DNA from: Candidatus Heimdallarchaeota archaeon
Lineage (GTDB): Archaea; Asgardarchaeota; Heimdallarchaeia; JABLTI01
Length of the DNA: 59,943 bases
Reading direction: 5' to 3'
NCBI GenBank assembly: GCA_030614005.1
Contig: JAUWKS010000015.1
Coordinates: 1 to 59,943 of the forward strand
Shown here: piece by piece, positions 27,730 to 35,624 of the stretch
How the letters are laid out: every line of letters begins with the position of its first letter
Position numbering within the stretch: position 1 is the first letter of the stretch
Translations under genes and position numbers: made by a program
Notes under the pieces: model-generated
The model's input: only the letters and a program-made list of their open reading frames with translations
What the model was told of the DNA's origin: nothing
Databases searched by the model: none

Positions 27730-28011
27730 ATGGCGCTTAGACAAAGTGTAAATAAACGCAAAGGTAAATGGGGCCGAACAAAGGAATTCGAATCCATTGA
27801 GCGAGCACTCATCATTGATGAGGCCCTCAGAGATAAAATGCTCAAAGAAATTCCTAAACAAAGAGTAATCACCCCCACTTCAGTTTGCCAAAGATATCAA
27901 GTTAGGATGTATGTTGCAAATAATCTTATCAAAGAATTAGTTTCTTCTGGAACAATCGTTTTTCATGAAAAAACTGCCTATACTAACGTTTACAAACCAG
28001 TTCAAGCATAA
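27730..28011 (+). CDS. rps25e: ribosomal protein eS25 (S25e)
   Basis: A 93-residue small-subunit ribosomal protein. The central winged-helix matches eS25: LIIDEALRDKMLKEIPKQRVITPTSV, then the helix VANNLIKELVSSG and a final strand pair. The basic N-terminal tail (KRKGKWGR) is typical and reaches into the ribosome. eS25 occurs in eukaryotes and only some archaea. Confidence 0.92.
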   Translation: MALRQSVNKRKGKWGRTKEFESIERALIIDEALRDKMLKEIPKQRVITPTSVCQRYQVRMYVANNLIKELVSSGTIVFHEKTAYTNVYKPVQA

Positions 28012-28051
28012 TCAAAAGTGTTTGACTTGGTTCTATCATTATTTTAATAAT

Positions 28052-28489
28052 TCATTTTAGAGCAATTTTATCCGTAAAAATCACTTCTACATTCTTTAGT
28101 TCTCCCTTTTCCCTTAGTAGGTATCCCTTTGGTTTAGTTGGTTCAGATGTACTGCTTATTAACCAGACACTTGGATTTACTTCCATGAATTTTTTATCGG
28201 TTCCAGAGGGATAGGGAGGTGCAGGATGTGTGTGATATATTCCAACTACTTCCAAATCACTTTCATCAATTTTAGTGTAAATTTCAAGTAAAACTAAAGG
28301 ATCAACAGTAAAGGAAACAGTTGATTTGTCAATGTTTTTTGGAGTGAAAACTTCCTCTGCAAGAGCTTGTCTATCTTTGATTGTTCCGGCAATAATTGAT
28401 ACTGATTCATTTGGTGCAGTATTTTTTGCGTGTTTAACCATTTTTTCAAATAATTCTTCTGGGATAACAATACTATCAATATCAATCAT
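28052..28489 (-). CDS. JAMM/MPN+ metalloprotease-like protein
   Basis: A 145-residue JAB1/MPN domain protein. The zinc motif occurs as Glu28 (NESVSI), then HTHPAPPYPSGTD with His86, His88, Ser95 and Asp98, so the protein should be catalytically competent. By my count the spacing between the second His and the Ser is one residue shorter than in the canonical HxHx7SxxD motif. Members cleave ubiquitin or ubiquitin-like isopeptide bonds (Rpn11, AMSH) or process sulphur-carrier proteins. No ubiquitin-like gene is in this window. ATG start at 28489. Confidence 0.82.
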   Translation of the reverse strand: MIDIDSIVIPEELFEKMVKHAKNTAPNESVSIIAGTIKDRQALAEEVFTPKNIDKSTVSFTVDPLVLLEIYTKIDESDLEVVGIYHTHPAPPYPSGTDKKFMEVNPSVWLISSTSEPTKPKGYLLREKGELKNVEVIFTDKIALK

Positions 28490-28622
28490 ATATTATAATG
28501 AAATTCATCAAGTAATAATTTTTTTATTAGCTGAAATGGGGAACATTCAGTAGAAATTACGCAAGTAAGAAAAAACATTAAAAAGGATATTCAATTCCCA
28601 AATATTAGTAATCTAGCTTTTT

Positions 28623-28660
28623 GCGGGGGTAGCCCAGCTAGGTCAAAGGCGCAGGGTTTC
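28623..28660 (+). pseudogene. 5' fragment of a tRNA-Leu-like gene
   Basis: 38 bases match the 5' half of the intact tRNA-Leu at 35437 at 34 of 38 positions or so: acceptor GCGGGGG, then TAGCCCAGC, GGTCAAAGGCGCAGG, ending in the anticodon loop region. The sequence then departs completely. No 3' half with a matching acceptor follows within several hundred bases. It marks the boundary between conserved genes and the accessory island. Confidence 0.72.
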
Positions 28661-29012
28661 GTTTCGTACCTTAATCATTTCTCCCTCAATATTTCAAAAG
28701 CTATGTGAGCATGAAGTTCTTCATGTTCCTCCCATAATTACAACAAAGCAATCTATTTATAAGGAAGGAAAAAAATTTCCCTTTTACTTTTTTCCGATTT
28801 TAAAAAGTTGATCTTAAGAACACCAAATAAATTTGAGAAAGCAATTTGGTGTGGGAAAGAACTCAAACCCCTGAACTCCTAAGAGGGAGAAAGTGTAACG
28901 AATAGCTACAAAATTTTAGCTATTTATAAGTATAAAATTTAAAAGTTAACATAGGATACTATTTATTAAAAAGAATTTTACCTGCATTTTCATTCATAAG
29001 GTAGGGATTTAA
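28661..29012. other. 352-bp gene-free stretch with inverted repeats
   Basis: No open frame of note. It holds a strong hairpin at 28707-28728 (CATGAA/TTCATG core, 9 bp with one G-U) and a wide inverted repeat ACACCAAAT (28820-28828) / ATTTGGTGT (28844-28852). The last 60 bases are AT-rich and may include the promoter of the gene at 29013. Confidence 0.4.
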
Positions 29013-30230
29013 ATGAAAAATAACTTGAAAGGCATAGGATTAAAAGTTGATATAAAATCAGATGTGGATAATTACAATAGTAATTATGAAGAATATTTTG
29101 CAAGATTTGGGATATTTAATGGTTCGTTTCTTGAACGAAATAAACCTGGGATAACAAAACAATTCAATTTTATAATTGATCCAGAAACATCTTTTCTAAA
29201 TTATCCAAAAAAATTAATTAGAGAGCACGATTTAGTATTTCAATATACAAACAAATTAACTGATGGAAATTTTAAGAAACGTCATCTCATTGAGGATGGC
29301 AAAGAATATCTTGATCCAGAATTCATTAGAGAAAGACTTGTTCCTTTGACAGAAAATGTTTTACAAATCGAAAGAGGACATTTGTCTTTTGAAGATAAGT
29401 CAATAGCTAATGGTATCGAAAACACTCCAATATTTGTGAGCAATTACTCAGCACCTTATTTTTCATTGATGATTGAAACGTATCCCGATGAAATGGTTGA
29501 ATTAAACGTCGAAAGTTATTCATTAATGAATGAACGAATCAGTAAGGAGGATGTTAAATTTAACAATATAATTTCCATTATTGAGTTATCTCTTAATGAT
29601 CTTAAATATGAAGTTGAAACAAAAAACTGTATTTCGAAAATACTATCAAAAAACCTATCTAAATCTATTTCTTTGAAATTAATCAGATATGGTAATCCAT
29701 TAACAGAAGTTCAGTTACGAACTCTTTATAGAATACTGAAATGGTTGAAAGAGAAGAATTATACAATAATTTCGCAAAATTTAGGTCTTGAAGGCACTAT
29801 TTTATCGTGGTTATTAAGAGTTCCTCTTATAAGTAGAGGATGTTTTTCTGAGCGAATAAACAAGAGAAAAAAAATAGAGGAAAGAAAAGAAGATGATAAA
29901 AAAGAAAAAGTTGGTCCATTCTTTCCTTCTGAAAAAAGATTATATGACCCAAATACATTCCATTTTAGAAAAAACGTGAAATGTAATTGTGATTATTGTA
30001 GGATAAGAAAGGCAGGAAAAGATGGAACACACGATTATGCATCTTTGGGCCATAATTTCAGTGCATTAATTAATGAAAATCAAGACATGGTATCAATTAA
30101 ACATCAAAACCTAAAAGGTCTAATTCAACTCAAACTTGAGGAAGCTATTAGAGAAAGCAATAATTTAGGTATAAAAAAATATCATGTGAATAAATTGAAG
30201 AGAACTATGAAAATAATTTCTGAGGAATAA
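29013..30230 (+). CDS. unknown island protein with CxCxxC motif, possibly tRNA-transglycosylase-like
   Basis: A 405-residue protein. Near residue 325 it carries CNCDYC followed by GKDGTHDYASLGHN. A CxCxxC followed by a distant His is the zinc site layout of tRNA-guanine transglycosylases and their DNA-modifying relatives (DpdA). The preceding alternation of strands and helices (SISLKLIRYG, IISQNLGLEGTILSWLL) could be the end of a TIM barrel. No catalytic Asp pair could be assigned, so this is a weak suggestion. It is followed after three bases by the next gene, so the two form an operon. Confidence 0.5.
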   Translation: MKNNLKGIGLKVDIKSDVDNYNSNYEEYFARFGIFNGSFLERNKPGITKQFNFIIDPETSFLNYPKKLIREHDLVFQYTNKLTDGNFKKRHLIEDGKEYLDPEFIRERLVPLTENVLQIERGHLSFEDKSIANGIENTPIFVSNYSAPYFSLMIETYPDEMVELNVESYSLMNERISKEDVKFNNIISIIELSLNDLKYEVETKNCISKILSKNLSKSISLKLIRYGNPLTEVQLRTLYRILKWLKEKNYTIISQNLGLEGTILSWLLRVPLISRGCFSERINKRKKIEERKEDDKKEKVGPFFPSEKRLYDPNTFHFRKNVKCNCDYCRIRKAGKDGTHDYASLGHNFSALINENQDMVSIKHQNLKGLIQLKLEEAIRESNNLGIKKYHVNKLKRTMKIISEE

Positions 30231-30233
30231 CAA

Positions 30234-31601
30234 ATGGAAATTTTAGGTTATATACTATCAAGTTTTGCTACCGTTATAACAACTCTTCTAATAACATTCA
30301 TTTTATTATTGTTTGGTAATCGAAAAAAAGGTAAGGAATATTTCCCTCAATTTGAATCTCTATATCTTCATTTAATAGATAAAATTTACGATTTAGAAAA
30401 GAAGCGTTTTATTACAACAAAAATATCACAAGAAAAATCATTAAATTATGTTAAAAAGGCTGTTTCTTGGAAATATTTTTGCTTTGGCATCAAAATTAGA
30501 TTTACTAACAGAGATGAAGGCAAAGTTACTTTTCAAACACTATTAAGGAAAATTCAGAAAAAGCTCATTGATAGCAGTTCAAAGATGGATAAAATTATTG
30601 TTGAAAACCTACTTTTATTTTACTTGTTGGAAAAAAAGTTCCTACCAAATACATTTCGAACAAGCTATGAAAATGAATATAAAAAACATCGAATAGAAAT
30701 ACTAAACAAATATAAAATTGACGAAATGCAATTTCAAACATTATATAGAAAATATATTTCCAAATCAAAGAAAAAAATACCATCAGCTGTTCTTAAAGAA
30801 ATAGTGTTTCTACAAAAAAAGACTGAAAATTCATTAGATAAAATATTAAATGATATATTGTCAAATATAATTAAGTATGTTCACAAATTAATGAAGGAAT
30901 TAAAAGTTGATTTAAAACCTTATATTATGCAAATTGACAAAGAAGAATTATCTGTATTTTTCATTCAATATAAAATTAAATTAAAAGACCCACGTAATAT
31001 AATGATTGAGGCATTAAAAAAGGCTAATTTTAGCAAATTATATCCATTGCATTACACATGGATTAAAGTTGTAGAAAATTCAGAGCTAGCTATAGCAGAA
31101 AATATTGAAAAATGGCTAACAAGTAGATTAGGAAATGCTATTAAAAAAGCAAAAAAAGAAGGAGGAGGAAAATTCTTGATTTTTAAATTTTCATTAAAAA
31201 ATTATCTAGAAAAAAATCTTGGTTTAGAAGATGATCCATATATCTTTACAGATGCATTAGAATTACAGTTTAATGAAAACAAATCTTTAATGGAGAAATA
31301 CATGTTAACTAAAGATATGGATAAACACTATCCACAATTGAATCCAGCAAATTTTCTAATGAATCCTTTAACATTTATTAATTGTATCTTAGAAAAGGAC
31401 ATTAATGAGAACGAATTTAAAGAAATACTACAAACTCACAAGATAGCTGTTGATAATACACTGGAATTAGATGCGATAAAAAAGGAAACATTAAAAGAAG
31501 CTTTTTCATTGTCTGAAAGAGACTATAAACACTTAAAACAGGCTATAAGCACAGTAGATTTAATTACATCTGATTTAACAGGATTAATATATGGATTCTA
31601 A
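30234..31601 (+). CDS. single-TM, Lys-rich island protein, hypothetical
   Basis: A 455-residue protein with one N-terminal membrane segment (about 5-27, ILSSFATVITTLLITFILLL), followed by a basic, helical cytoplasmic part with extended coiled stretches. No motif recognised. It starts three bases after the stop of the CxCxxC protein gene, so the two are probably made together. Codon use is extremely AT-rich (many Lys, Ile, Asn). Confidence 0.55.
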   Translation: MEILGYILSSFATVITTLLITFILLLFGNRKKGKEYFPQFESLYLHLIDKIYDLEKKRFITTKISQEKSLNYVKKAVSWKYFCFGIKIRFTNRDEGKVTFQTLLRKIQKKLIDSSSKMDKIIVENLLLFYLLEKKFLPNTFRTSYENEYKKHRIEILNKYKIDEMQFQTLYRKYISKSKKKIPSAVLKEIVFLQKKTENSLDKILNDILSNIIKYVHKLMKELKVDLKPYIMQIDKEELSVFFIQYKIKLKDPRNIMIEALKKANFSKLYPLHYTWIKVVENSELAIAENIEKWLTSRLGNAIKKAKKEGGGKFLIFKFSLKNYLEKNLGLEDDPYIFTDALELQFNENKSLMEKYMLTKDMDKHYPQLNPANFLMNPLTFINCILEKDINENEFKEILQTHKIAVDNTLELDAIKKETLKEAFSLSERDYKHLKQAISTVDLITSDLTGLIYGF

Positions 31602-31795
31602 ATTAGAAAACACATTTAACAAATATTCTTTTTTTTATCAAATTTAAGTAATTGATATTGAGATTAACAAAAAACTTGAATGAATATGATTGGTGAAGTG
31701 AATGTAATTCGAACATGTGAACTTCTGCAAAAGAATCTGAAAAGAAAGATTAGTATCATAATAATAATTTGAAAATTTTAATTTTTAGAAATTGC

Positions 31796-32308
31796 CTAAT
31801 TATCAACATCAGGAGTAGTTAAATCCTGAAAGTCAGTGATTCGCATATTTTTATCTATTTCCCTCTGGAGAATTTCTTTTCGTTTTTCTTCTTGCATATC
31901 TTCTTCTGTTGGGAATATTTTCCACCACAATTTCTTAATTTGCTTTGGGATGACTATAAATGTAAGACCAAATATAATACCACAAACCAAAAAATACAAG
32001 AGAATATTAAAGATGTACTTCCAATCTTCACGTAAAAGATTTCCCCATTTAGATATTTCCTCACTATTAACAACTGATTGTAATAATTGTCCTGAAAATA
32101 TAAAATAAAGTAGTGAAACAAAAGCACCTAATGCAACAACAAATAAACCAACAAATAGAAGATAACCAATCTTCTTTAGGTTATTCGTAAACCATATTTT
32201 GACTTTATTCAAAAGAAAAAGAAATATTGCATAACTTATTCTTTGTCTTAATTTTAGGTCTCTCTCAATTAGAAATTCATTAAATTCCCTTTTATTTATA
32301 TTTGTCAT
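31796..32308 (-). CDS. two-TM island membrane protein, hypothetical
   Basis: A 170-residue protein with two strong membrane segments (about 47-72 and 98-120) and a charged C-terminal tail (about 130-170). No recognisable domain. Small two-TM proteins in defence regions can be effectors, but nothing in this one shows it. ATG start at 32308. Confidence 0.5.
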   Translation of the reverse strand: MTNINKREFNEFLIERDLKLRQRISYAIFLFLLNKVKIWFTNNLKKIGYLLFVGLFVVALGAFVSLLYFIFSGQLLQSVVNSEEISKWGNLLREDWKYIFNILLYFLVCGIIFGLTFIVIPKQIKKLWWKIFPTEEDMQEEKRKEILQREIDKNMRITDFQDLTTPDVDN

Positions 32309-32430
32309 AATTACACCTGATTAAAAATAGTGGAATTATAATTTAAAGACGTTGTATTCAAATTTTGTAATACAAATTTGCAAAAAAAAAGTTATCCATA
32401 AAGGGATAACAGAATTTTGAAAACAATAGA

Positions 32431-32553
32431 TTATTCTTCTTCATCTTCAGGATTAAGTTGTCTACTGCGATTATCCATATCATCCTTATGGGCGGAATTA
32501 TTTGAATTTTTCACGTTAGAGCGTTGGTCATTACTGGATTGTCTTTTAGACAT
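32431..32553 (-). CDS. 40-residue hydrophilic RSN/NxN protein
   Basis: A 40-residue open frame with a near-perfect ribosome site GAGGTGA ten bases before its ATG at 32553. The protein begins MSKRQSSNDQRSNVKN and has a second copy of the unit later (DNRSRQLNPEDEEE). Small proteins with repeated N(D)xRSNxxNPN units occur in many bacteria and archaea with no known function. The ribosome site and the unit repeat argue that it is translated. Confidence 0.6.
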   Translation of the reverse strand: MSKRQSSNDQRSNVKNSNNSAHKDDMDNRSRQLNPEDEEE

Positions 32554-32775
32554 TATGATTTTCACCTCTTTTTAGTAAATAAAAAGAAACGATAAACCAC
32601 ATGCTTCAAGAGTTTGTCCGGTTATAAGATCTAATCTTCTGGCAGAATGTTATCGATCATTCTTATGCAAACAGTACTATGAAGCACTTGAAATTCACCA
32701 TTTCAAGGCAAGTAATCTGATGATTACTCAAAACTAAATTGTTCAACCACCAATAAAAACCTTAACAAATTCAGT

Positions 32776-33342
32776 CTAATTTTTATCAGTGATGTATTTT
32801 ACTATCTTCATGAATAATTCCAATCCTTGAATAGCACATTCATAACCAATTTTGGTTTGAAATTTTTTCGGATCAATATGCAATTTTATCGGTTCAGCAT
32901 CAGGACCTCCAAAATATCCTTCTTCCATATTATATGGTAAACCTAAGGCCGAGAAGTGATTTCTGGTTTTAGGGTGTGCTATTTCATCTCGACATATTAT
33001 CAGAAAATTTTCCAGCTCAGTAATAAGATCTTTTGATAGAAGAGAATTTATTAACTTGTAGAAATCTTTCCGAAACATCCTTTCTTGTAATTTGGACACT
33101 TTTGTCACATGCCAAAGTAGAAATTGTTCTATAGCAGAACCAATGATTAAGGTTGAAGCTAAATAACATTCATTGAAAAATGCAATTGTAGCATTATGAT
33201 ACAATGGGATAGTATTGAAATCCTTAGGAACAATACTTTCAATGTTATATTCTCTTTCTTTTTCCTTTAACCAACAGAATATTTCATACCTAAATTTTTG
33301 TCTTTTTTCCCGTTCTGTTTTAAACTCGTTAAAGCTAATCAT
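32776..33342 (-). CDS. HEPN-like domain protein
   Basis: A 188-residue helical protein. The segment LIICRDEIAHPKTRN contains R-x4-H, the catalytic motif of HEPN RNases, and the preceding helix YLASTLIIGSAIEQFLLWHV is typical of HEPN/DUF4145 proteins. GAGG lies before the ATG at 33342. HEPN proteins act as toxins or as RNA-cleaving parts of defence systems. The AbrB-like gene next door has its own promoter but could be an antitoxin. Confidence 0.6.
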   Translation of the reverse strand: MISFNEFKTEREKRQKFRYEIFCWLKEKEREYNIESIVPKDFNTIPLYHNATIAFFNECYLASTLIIGSAIEQFLLWHVTKVSKLQERMFRKDFYKLINSLLSKDLITELENFLIICRDEIAHPKTRNHFSALGLPYNMEEGYFGGPDAEPIKLHIDPKKFQTKIGYECAIQGLELFMKIVKYITDKN

Positions 33343-33454
33343 TCAAAAAAACCTCAGGATAAATACATCTTTCATAATTATATGTACTACTAAAAAAAGA
33401 TATTATTGATTCGAAATGGAGAATTAGATTACATCTTACTGATTGGTAATTGGT

Positions 33455-33613
33455 TTAACTATTCCGAATAATTATCGAATTATTTTCTAATGTTATGATA
33501 AGAGTATCACCTTTTTCAATATTCAATTCTTCGGCAATTTCAAGTGGAATGTTAATCATCAGACTATTATTATTATCCTGAACTTTTCGCTTAAATTTTA
33601 TAGGCAATATCAT
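33455..33613 (-). CDS. AbrB/SpoVT-like DNA-binding protein, 52 aa
   Basis: A 52-residue protein with the swapped-hairpin AbrB pattern: an N-terminal basic strand (IKFKRKVQ), then MINIPLEIAEELNIEKGD and TLIITLENNSIIIR. Start is ATG at 33613, or the TTG two codons later which sits better relative to GGTGA. Usually an antitoxin or autoregulator. An inverted repeat (33616-33636) overlies its leader and ribosome site, so autorepression is likely. The HEPN gene lies about 110 bases downstream on the same strand. Confidence 0.68.
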   Translation of the reverse strand: MILPIKFKRKVQDNNNSLMINIPLEIAEELNIEKGDTLIITLENNSIIIRNS

Positions 33614-33615
33614 TC

Positions 33616-33636
33616 ACCAACATAAAATTTGTTGGT
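33616..33636 (-). promoter_or_regulatory. likely AbrB operator (inverted repeat)
   Basis: ACCAACA (33616-33622) and TGTTGGT (33630-33636) form a perfect 7-bp inverted repeat directly upstream of the AbrB-like start. A second palindrome, ACCAATTGGT (33660-33669), lies between this gene and the divergent tnpB. Confidence 0.45.
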
Positions 33637-33683
33637 AGAAGCATTTAAATATTATTATTACCAATTGGTTATATGGTGGTAAA

Positions 33684-35282
33684 ATGTCTTCATTCCTTAA
33701 AAAATATTACTTCAAAATAACACTTCCAGAAAACAAAAAGAAATACTTGAGCAATTTCAAACAGTTGATAGAGAAGGCTACTAAACAATCATTAGAAAAA
33801 CTTTGGTCGGAAGAATGGATAACACAATTAGGAATAACTACAGTAAAAGCACATTGCATCATTACAGCAGGACGTATAAGTATTGAGGAAGAAGGAAAGA
33901 AAATATATCTTCCCTCACGAGTGCGAATGGGGATTGCAGAACGAATCGGCAGAATTCTAAGAAGTCAATACAAGAGAATGAAATGTTTCAATGATTGTTT
34001 GAAAATCATGGAAATTGTAGGAGTTAATGAAAACGAAAGCAAACTCATTAAACTATTGAACTTAACCTTTAGAAGTTATAAGAATAAACCATATTATAAG
34101 AAAGTGCTACTATTACAAAACATCCGACTGATTAAAAATTGGCAACAAAAAATTAGTATTGATTTTCATATGTTATCTTACTGTAACATAGTAAAACCAA
34201 CAATCAAAAATTTTGTTTTTCCTTATGGACCAGATAACTACCGAGAATTAGATTATATGGTTAGGAATACCAGTATATGGTTCAAAATCAGACTACCTAC
34301 AACAATCAATTCGAGAAGCATTAATGATTGGGAGTGGATAGAAGGGCTCATCCCTATACCTGAAAAATTACAAAAGAAAATAAATGAAAGCACAAACCAA
34401 CACCCAAAGAAACCAAGAATGATAACAAAAACACTCAAAGGAGGAAAGGAATATTTCTTCTTCAGTTTCCCTTGGAATTTTGAAAAGAAAAAAGTGGTAC
34501 AAAAAGAACGAACTCGTGCTCTTGCAGTCGATCTCGGTTTGAAGAAAATTGCTACTGCAGTAGTTTGTGAAAAGGACAAGCAATTATCAAAACCAATCTA
34601 CCTTAAGATTACTTCTAAACAATATCAACATATTGAGCGATTATTCAAACACCTTCAAGGGATATCTATTCAAATAAAAAGAAAAACAGGGAATCACCGA
34701 AAACAGCAGGAAGAACAGGCAAGAATTTATAGAAAGCTCTCTCGAATAAAACATCAACTTGTACAAACAACTACTACTATTCTTATTGACAAAGCGAAAC
34801 AATGGAATTGTAGTGAAATCATTCTTGAGGATTTACGAATGTTCAGACCTAAGAAGGGATTAAGGAAATGGTCACGACGATTAAATGAATGGTTACATGG
34901 ACAAATTGCTCAAATATTAGAGTATAAAACAAATGAAGAAGGAATTAAACTACTAAAAGTCACTCCATGGGGAACATCTATCCATTGCCCAAGATGTACA
35001 AACACTCGAGGCTTGAAAGTTACAAGTCCAACAATTCTCACACCAAAAAAAAGTGGGAGATGGTTCTATTGCCCAAATTGTGGATTCAATGCAGATAGAG
35101 ATTATAACGCAGCTTTGAATATTTTCCGTGCAAGATTCATCAATTATCGAAAAATAAAGAGTCTAAAAGACACCAGCCCTATCCCCTATATGGAGATAGG
35201 AATTCCTTCGCCCGACCGTTCTTGGCGAAGGTCCAGAAATGATCTAACAACTACTCAAGTGGTGTTAGTGACTGGGGGGTAA
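33684..35282 (+). CDS. tnpB: TnpB (IS200/IS605 OrfB) RNA-guided nuclease-like protein
   Basis: A 532-residue TnpB. The RuvC-type catalytic residues can be placed at Asp283 (LAVDLG), Glu382 (ILEDLR) and Asp471/473 (NADRDYNAA), and a zinc finger lies between the last two (CPRC and CPNC). It is longer than most TnpBs (about 350-450) because of an extended N-terminus. No TnpA transposase is nearby, so it is a lone tnpB (IS1341-like). TnpB proteins are guided by a right-end RNA that overlaps the 3' end of the gene; hairpins at the expected place are listed separately. ATG at 33684 behind GGTGGT. Confidence 0.9.
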   Translation: MSSFLKKYYFKITLPENKKKYLSNFKQLIEKATKQSLEKLWSEEWITQLGITTVKAHCIITAGRISIEEEGKKIYLPSRVRMGIAERIGRILRSQYKRMKCFNDCLKIMEIVGVNENESKLIKLLNLTFRSYKNKPYYKKVLLLQNIRLIKNWQQKISIDFHMLSYCNIVKPTIKNFVFPYGPDNYRELDYMVRNTSIWFKIRLPTTINSRSINDWEWIEGLIPIPEKLQKKINESTNQHPKKPRMITKTLKGGKEYFFFSFPWNFEKKKVVQKERTRALAVDLGLKKIATAVVCEKDKQLSKPIYLKITSKQYQHIERLFKHLQGISIQIKRKTGNHRKQQEEQARIYRKLSRIKHQLVQTTTTILIDKAKQWNCSEIILEDLRMFRPKKGLRKWSRRLNEWLHGQIAQILEYKTNEEGIKLLKVTPWGTSIHCPRCTNTRGLKVTSPTILTPKKSGRWFYCPNCGFNADRDYNAALNIFRARFINYRKIKSLKDTSPIPYMEIGIPSPDRSWRRSRNDLTTTQVVLVTGG

Positions 35283-35298
35283 AGAATATTCTTTACCC
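35178..35298 (+). ncRNA. possible TnpB guide (omega/reRNA) scaffold and right end
   Basis: Three structures follow one another at and after the 3' end of tnpB: a hairpin CCTATC/GATAGG (35178-35200), a perfect 8-bp hairpin CCTTCGCC/GGCGAAGG (35205-35231), and a perfect 22-base palindrome centred at 35287/35288 that includes the tnpB stop codon (35277-35298). This matches where TnpB guide RNAs and the element's right end usually lie. The guide itself would be the following bases. The assignment is by position and structure only. Confidence 0.45.
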
Positions 35299-35398
35299 AA
35301 ATGAAAAGAACGGTAAGGCTTAGGACCTTGTATTTTAAATAAGAGCTGCAAGAAAAAATAAATTTTGGGCAATAGGTGATTTTTTAAATCATAGAAAG

Positions 35399-35410
35399 CA
35401 TTTATAAAAT
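35399..35410 (+). promoter_or_regulatory. TATA box of tRNA-Leu
   Basis: CATTTATAAAAT ends 27 bases before the first base of the tRNA, the expected archaeal spacing. Confidence 0.5.
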
Positions 35411-35436
35411 CTAAGTGAAAAAAATCTCTTAGTTCT

Positions 35437-35524
35437 GCGGGGATAGCCCAGCATGGTCAAAGGCGCAGGATTTAGGCTCCTGTCTCGCAGGAGTACGCGC
35501 GTTCAAATCGCGTTCCCCGCACCA
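35437..35524 (+). tRNA. tRNA-Leu(UAG)
   Basis: Class II tRNA of 85 bases plus CCA. Acceptor GCGGGGA pairs with TCCCCGC; anticodon arm CAGGA/TCCTG has loop TTTAGGC, giving anticodon TAG (reads CUA). A long variable arm follows, the T loop is TTCAAAT, and CCA is encoded at 35522-35524. It is intact and lies inside the accessory island, immediately before a homing-endonuclease gene. Confidence 0.95.
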
Positions 35525-35624
35525 ATCATATTATTTTCTATTATTTGTTGTTACTTCCTTTCGTTGTTTTAAACTAAGATGTCTTTAAGAAAGCAAAGAC
35601 GTACACTATTTCAGGAGAAATTTA

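Noticed and set aside
28844..28890. Minus-strand tRNA-like 3' end (CCA-like, T-loop-like TTTGAGT, variable-arm-like stem)
   Set aside because: The T stem would need three G-U pairs, the invariant C of the T loop is T, and no 5' half is present.
32590..32738. Short plus-strand frame ending HHFKASNLMITQN
   Set aside because: It looks somewhat coding but has no ATG, GTG or TTG start and no ribosome site; at most a fragment.
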